This document shows positions 61,310 to 64,000 of a DNA stretch of 64,000 nt, piece after piece. Below the pieces are notes generated by a model. That model was not told the DNA's origin. It did not search any database and saw only the letters and a list, made by a program, of their open reading frames with translations. The translations under genes and the position numbers were made by a program. Position 1 is the stretch's first letter; every line of letters begins with the position of its first letter. The DNA is taken from positions 17,492 through 81,491 of the forward strand of contig NZ_ARXS01000019.1 in assembly GCF_025532145.1 (NCBI RefSeq), given 5' to 3'. The stretch is from Alloalcanivorax balearicus MACL04 (GTDB lineage: Bacteria; Pseudomonadota; Gammaproteobacteria; Pseudomonadales; Alcanivoracaceae).

Positions 61310-61936
61310 TTAACTACGTCCTTTCGGCTTTTCATCGAATGCCACTCCACTGAGCAGGGCTTTCAGCCTTGCAAAACCTTCCTCGCGGCTGAACGGGGCT
61401 TCCCGGGGAGGATCGTACACCTCCGGATTGGTGCCCTGGAGGACCAGGTCAATGGCGTAACAAGTGCTCTGGTGGACAGCACGGTAGGCGCGCAGGTTCT
61501 GAAAATGGTTCATGGCGGCGTCGCCTCCGCGATAGGTGGTGAAGAGCGCGCCGTCCAGCTCGGTGGTGCCGGTCTCGCTTGATGTCGCCAGGGCACCGGG
61601 ACGGGTGCAGTGTTTCACCTGGTCCGGATCACGACTGACCCCCAAACGCAGTTCGCCGGTGAGGATCTCGTCGGAGTCGTTAAGGCGCAACACCAGCAGC
61701 CGCTCGCCAGGGGCATCCGCTTCGGCATCCAGCCGCCAGGTCGGGTCGCCGAAGTAGCCGCCGGTCTCCGTTACGGCGTGGGCCTGATGGTTGTCATAGG
61801 CCAGGCCGATGCCGTATTCATCGCTGTGAAAGGCGTTGGGAGAGGCTTTCGTGCCGGTTTCTCCAGTACTGTCGCAGCCGGCCAGAATGAGCAGCGCGAC
61901 CAGCAAGGGAGTGGCTATCCGCCGGGTATTCTCCAT
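61310..61936 (-). CDS. Lipoprotein of unknown function
   Basis: A 208-residue protein with a lipoprotein signal: MENTRRIATPLLVALLILAGC has the lipobox LAGC. The mature part (DEYGIGLAYDNHQ, FGDPTWRLDAEAD, LYRGGDAAMNHF-like) contains two further Cys, probably a disulfide. I do not recognise the family. The purine-rich GAAGGAAGG before 61936 supports this start. It lies 52 bases downstream of selO on the same strand. Confidence 0.75.
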   Translation of the reverse strand: MENTRRIATPLLVALLILAGCDSTGETGTKASPNAFHSDEYGIGLAYDNHQAHAVTETGGYFGDPTWRLDAEADAPGERLLVLRLNDSDEILTGELRLGVSRDPDQVKHCTRPGALATSSETGTTELDGALFTTYRGGDAAMNHFQNLRAYRAVHQSTCYAIDLVLQGTNPEVYDPPREAPFSREEGFARLKALLSGVAFDEKPKGRS

Positions 61937-61988
61937 GTGTTTTCCTTCCTTCTCGTATCGACTCGCGTTTATATCCCGAGCCGGATGG

Positions 61989-63449
61989 TCAGGTGCCGCA
62001 GAAGGTTTGCAGTACCCGCTCCGCCGGTTTCGGTGGTTGCCGATAGTCATCGATGTCATCGCGATCCTGGTAAGGGTGGGAGAGCGCATCGAGCAGCCGG
62101 TGCGTGGGGCCCAGATCATCATCACGCACCGCCGCGTTCAGGGCTTCTTCCACTTTGTGGTTGCGGGGGATCACCGCTGGATTGTGGTTGCGCATCAGAC
62201 AGAACGAGGACTTGAGCGGTTTGGCGTTGCGGCTCAAGCGCGCTTGCCAGCGCTGATGCCAGTTTTCAAAGGCTTCATCCTGATAGATCCCGTCCACCGG
62301 CGCGGTCTCGCCGATCAGATCGCGGAAAGTGTTGGTGTAATCCGCCTGGCGTCGCTGCATCCAGTCCAGCAGGTCCTGAACCAGCGTGGCGTCCACCGGG
62401 TCTTCTCCAAACAGGCCCAGCTTGGCACGCATCATCGCCAGCCATTTGGCGTCATAGCGTCCGCTGAAGGATTTGATCACGTTGGTAGCTTTTTGCACCG
62501 CGGTGTCGGTGTCCGTGTCGATCAGTGGTAACAGGGTTTCAGCGAAGCGGGTCAGGTTCCACTGGGTGATCGCCGGCTGGTTGCCATAGGCGTAGCGGCC
62601 CTGGTGGTCGATGGAGCTGAACACCGTGTCCGGGTGGTAGTGATCCATGAAAGCACAGGGGCCGTAGTCGATGGTCTCGCCGGAGAGAGCCACGTTATCA
62701 GTGTTCATCACGCCATGAATAAAGCCGACCCGCATCCAGTGGACGATCAGATCCAGTTGCCGTTCCATTACCGAGTCCAGCAGCGCCAGGGCTTTGTTGT
62801 CGCTCTCTCTGAGATCCGGATAATGGCGCTGCAGCGTGTAGTCCACCAGTGTTTCCAGTAACTCGGGATCCCGCTGGCCGGCGGCGAACTGGAAGGTGCC
62901 CACGCGCAAATGCGAGGCCGCGACTCGGGCCAGGATAGCGCCGGGTAAAACGGTTTCGCGGTATACCGGCTCTCCGGTGGCCACTACTGCCAGGCTACGG
63001 GTAGTGGCAATGCCGAGGGCGTGCATCGCTTCGCTGATCAGGTATTCCCGCAGCATCGGGCCGAGAGCGGCGCGGCCATCACCGCCACGGGAAAAGGGCG
63101 TCCGGCCGGCACCCTTGAGCTGGATATCGCGGCGTTGGCTGTCGGGAGTGAGCTGTTCACCAAGCAGGATGGCGCGGCCATCGCCGAGCATGTTCGGATA
63201 GCCGAACTGGTGGCCGGCATAGGCCTGGGCAATCGGCTCGCTGCCTTCGGCCAGAGTATTGCCCGCCAGCAGAGCGGCGCCGTCCGGGCTGTCCAAAGTG
63301 GAGGCGTCCAGGCCCAGTTGCCCGGCCAGCGGGCTGTTGAACAGGATCCCAACAGGGGTGGCCACCGGTGTCGGTTCGCAGCGGGCGAACAGGCGCTCCG
63401 GCAAGCGGGCGTAGCTGTTGTCAAAATGGAAGCCGTAGGGACTGCTCAT
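61989..63449 (-). CDS. selO: Protein adenylyltransferase SelO
   Basis: Pseudokinase-fold enzyme of 486 residues that transfers AMP to protein hydroxyls (AMPylation). The blocks AYAGHQFGYPNMLGDGRAILLGE, DIQLKGAGRTPFSRGGDGRAALGPMLREYLISEAM, MRVGFIHGVMNTDN and YGPCAFMDHY are fully conserved. The C-terminus ends FCGT; the Cys takes the place of the selenocysteine of eukaryotic SelO. GGAG precedes the ATG. SelO is linked to redox stress in E. coli. Confidence 0.95.
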   Translation of the reverse strand: MSSPYGFHFDNSYARLPERLFARCEPTPVATPVGILFNSPLAGQLGLDASTLDSPDGAALLAGNTLAEGSEPIAQAYAGHQFGYPNMLGDGRAILLGEQLTPDSQRRDIQLKGAGRTPFSRGGDGRAALGPMLREYLISEAMHALGIATTRSLAVVATGEPVYRETVLPGAILARVAASHLRVGTFQFAAGQRDPELLETLVDYTLQRHYPDLRESDNKALALLDSVMERQLDLIVHWMRVGFIHGVMNTDNVALSGETIDYGPCAFMDHYHPDTVFSSIDHQGRYAYGNQPAITQWNLTRFAETLLPLIDTDTDTAVQKATNVIKSFSGRYDAKWLAMMRAKLGLFGEDPVDATLVQDLLDWMQRRQADYTNTFRDLIGETAPVDGIYQDEAFENWHQRWQARLSRNAKPLKSSFCLMRNHNPAVIPRNHKVEEALNAAVRDDDLGPTHRLLDALSHPYQDRDDIDDYRQPPKPAERVLQTFCGT

Positions 63450-63609
63450 CCAATACTCCAGTTGGGAACTCCGGTGCGGCTCTTACAGAGTAGCAGACCA
63501 CAGCGGAGGAAAAGAGGCATGACCGGGTGGTCGAAAAGAGCGAATGCCGGACTATCGCATTGCGCCGGCTTCCATGAAAAGATTAATGAATCCGGCCGGG
63601 GAGGTCCGC

Positions 63610-63670
63610 TTGACGTCCCTGCATGGGCTGATAATAACAAAATGGGGCTGTCCTTCTCAGGGACGGCCCT
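63610..63670 (+). promoter_or_regulatory. Promoter and leader hairpin of the small membrane protein
   Basis: TTGACG (63610-63615) and TAATAA (63632-63637) are spaced by 16 bases. A GC-rich hairpin (63644-63670, arms GGGCTGTCC / GGGACGGCCC) follows in the predicted leader. It could be a leader structure or a terminator for transcripts from upstream. Confidence 0.4.
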
Positions 63671-63700
63671 CCATGGGGTATTCCCCGGGAGTAGCGGAGC

Positions 63701-63895
63701 ATGAACAAAAAGCCTCTTTATCTGTTCTTCGTCATTTTCGCGCTGATGTTCTTCGCCAGCATGGCGCTGATGCTGTTCGCCGACCGTACTCTCTATCTGG
63801 CGCCGATCATCGGACTGGCGGGTATGATCTGGGCGTTGTTGCGCTTGCGCGGTGTCACCCGGATTGGTGGCATCACCATCGGCCGTGATGATTGA
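63701..63895 (+). CDS. Small membrane protein of unknown function
   Basis: A 64-residue protein with two hydrophobic segments (LYLFFVIFALMFFASMALMLF and LAPIIGLAGMIWALLRL) and a short cationic-to-acidic tail ending GRDD. GGGAG lies about ten bases before the ATG. I recognise no family. It has its own predicted promoter and lies divergent from selO. Confidence 0.65.
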   Translation: MNKKPLYLFFVIFALMFFASMALMLFADRTLYLAPIIGLAGMIWALLRLRGVTRIGGITIGRDD

Positions 63896-63931
63896 TATCG
63901 TGGCTTCAAAAATCGCTGGGAGGCTTTGCTG

Positions 63932-63978
63932 TCCCACAATTCGCTTGCACGTAACACGCAACACGCCTGGCTGTGGGA
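63932..63978. repeat. REP-related element at the right edge
   Basis: TCCCACA (63932-63938) and TGTGGGA (63972-63978) form the REP core around a 33-base loop. The outer arm bases do not pair well, so it is a degenerate copy. Confidence 0.4.
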
Positions 63979-64000
63979 GATTCTATGGTGCCCCGCAACC

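Noticed and set aside
63446..63964. 172-codon minus-strand frame at the right edge
   Set aside because: Overlaps the small membrane protein and the selO leader; no motif.
1..64000. CRISPR arrays, tRNA, rRNA, insertion sequences, prophage
   Set aside because: Looked for direct repeats with spacers, cloverleaf tails, transposase and integrase motifs; none found. The repeats present are REP-type palindromes.

Overview
The window is GC-rich, densely coded DNA from a gammaproteobacterium. Gene content (lipid and acyl-CoA metabolism, CopA/CopB, HME-type RND efflux, oscA-sbp-cysTWA, AhpC/AhpF, SelO) and the Pseudomonas-like REP palindromes fit an Alcanivorax/Alloalcanivorax-type or related pseudomonad-like bacterium. 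The genus is an inference; no rRNA or marker gene is present. I see no tRNA, rRNA, CRISPR array, prophage or insertion sequence. The sequence reads as chromosomal core and variable metabolic islands.

Layout. 1-3.5 kb: end of a cobalamin operon (cobB, cobO, cobQ). 3.7-5.1 kb: an Rrf2 regulator with a thioredoxin-reductase-like flavoprotein. 5.1-13.8 kb: a ten-gene minus-strand cluster, read from 13.8 down to 5.15 kb: a NitT/TauT-type ABC importer (binding protein, permease, ATPase), a GntR/UTRA regulator, an adenylylsulfate-reductase-like flavoprotein with its AprB-like ferredoxin, a HEAT-repeat protein, a 7Fe ferredoxin, a DUF971 protein and a ferredoxin-NADP reductase. A divergent Mrp/ApbC Fe-S carrier follows (14.3-15.3 kb). 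A shared inverted repeat, CTTGT-N4-ACAAG, occurs three times in the gaps of this cluster and nowhere else that I found, which suggests one GntR regulon. This is the best candidate for an undescribed system: import of an unknown anionic compound and its redox conversion.

15.5-19 kb: a YbfB-like MFS protein and a FixL/FixJ-like two-component pair. 19-25.7 kb: isochorismatase-like and MaoC proteins, divergent from a malonyl-CoA decarboxylase, acetoacetyl-CoA reductase, acyl-CoA dehydrogenase and semialdehyde dehydrogenase operon. 25.8-31.7 kb: a polytopic transporter, two AMP-forming acyl-CoA ligases and a LysR regulator. 31.7-33.2 kb: slyD and a beta-carbonic anhydrase. 33.3-36.5 kb: copper resistance genes under a MerR/CueR-type promoter. 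36.5-39.6 kb: a chemoreceptor, a serine-less RBBP9-type hydrolase and a degenerate EAL protein. 39.8-44.9 kb: porin, oscA, sbp, cysT, cysW, cysA (sulfate uptake). 45.2-47.4 kb: ahpC-ahpF behind an OxyR-like site. 47.6-50.7 kb: a second RBBP9-type hydrolase and a DUF3649/PepSY/DUF3325 membrane cassette linked to siderophore-iron handling. 50.9-55 kb: an SDR, a 2OG-Fe(II) oxygenase coupled to ada, trpS and a hotdog thioesterase. 55.2-61.3 kb: a small His/Cys exported protein and an HME-RND efflux operon. 61.3-64 kb: a lipoprotein, selO and a small membrane protein.

Dispersed REP palindromes with the core CTGTGGGA sit in several intergenic gaps, mostly between convergent genes. All calls rest on reading the sequence; no database search was run.
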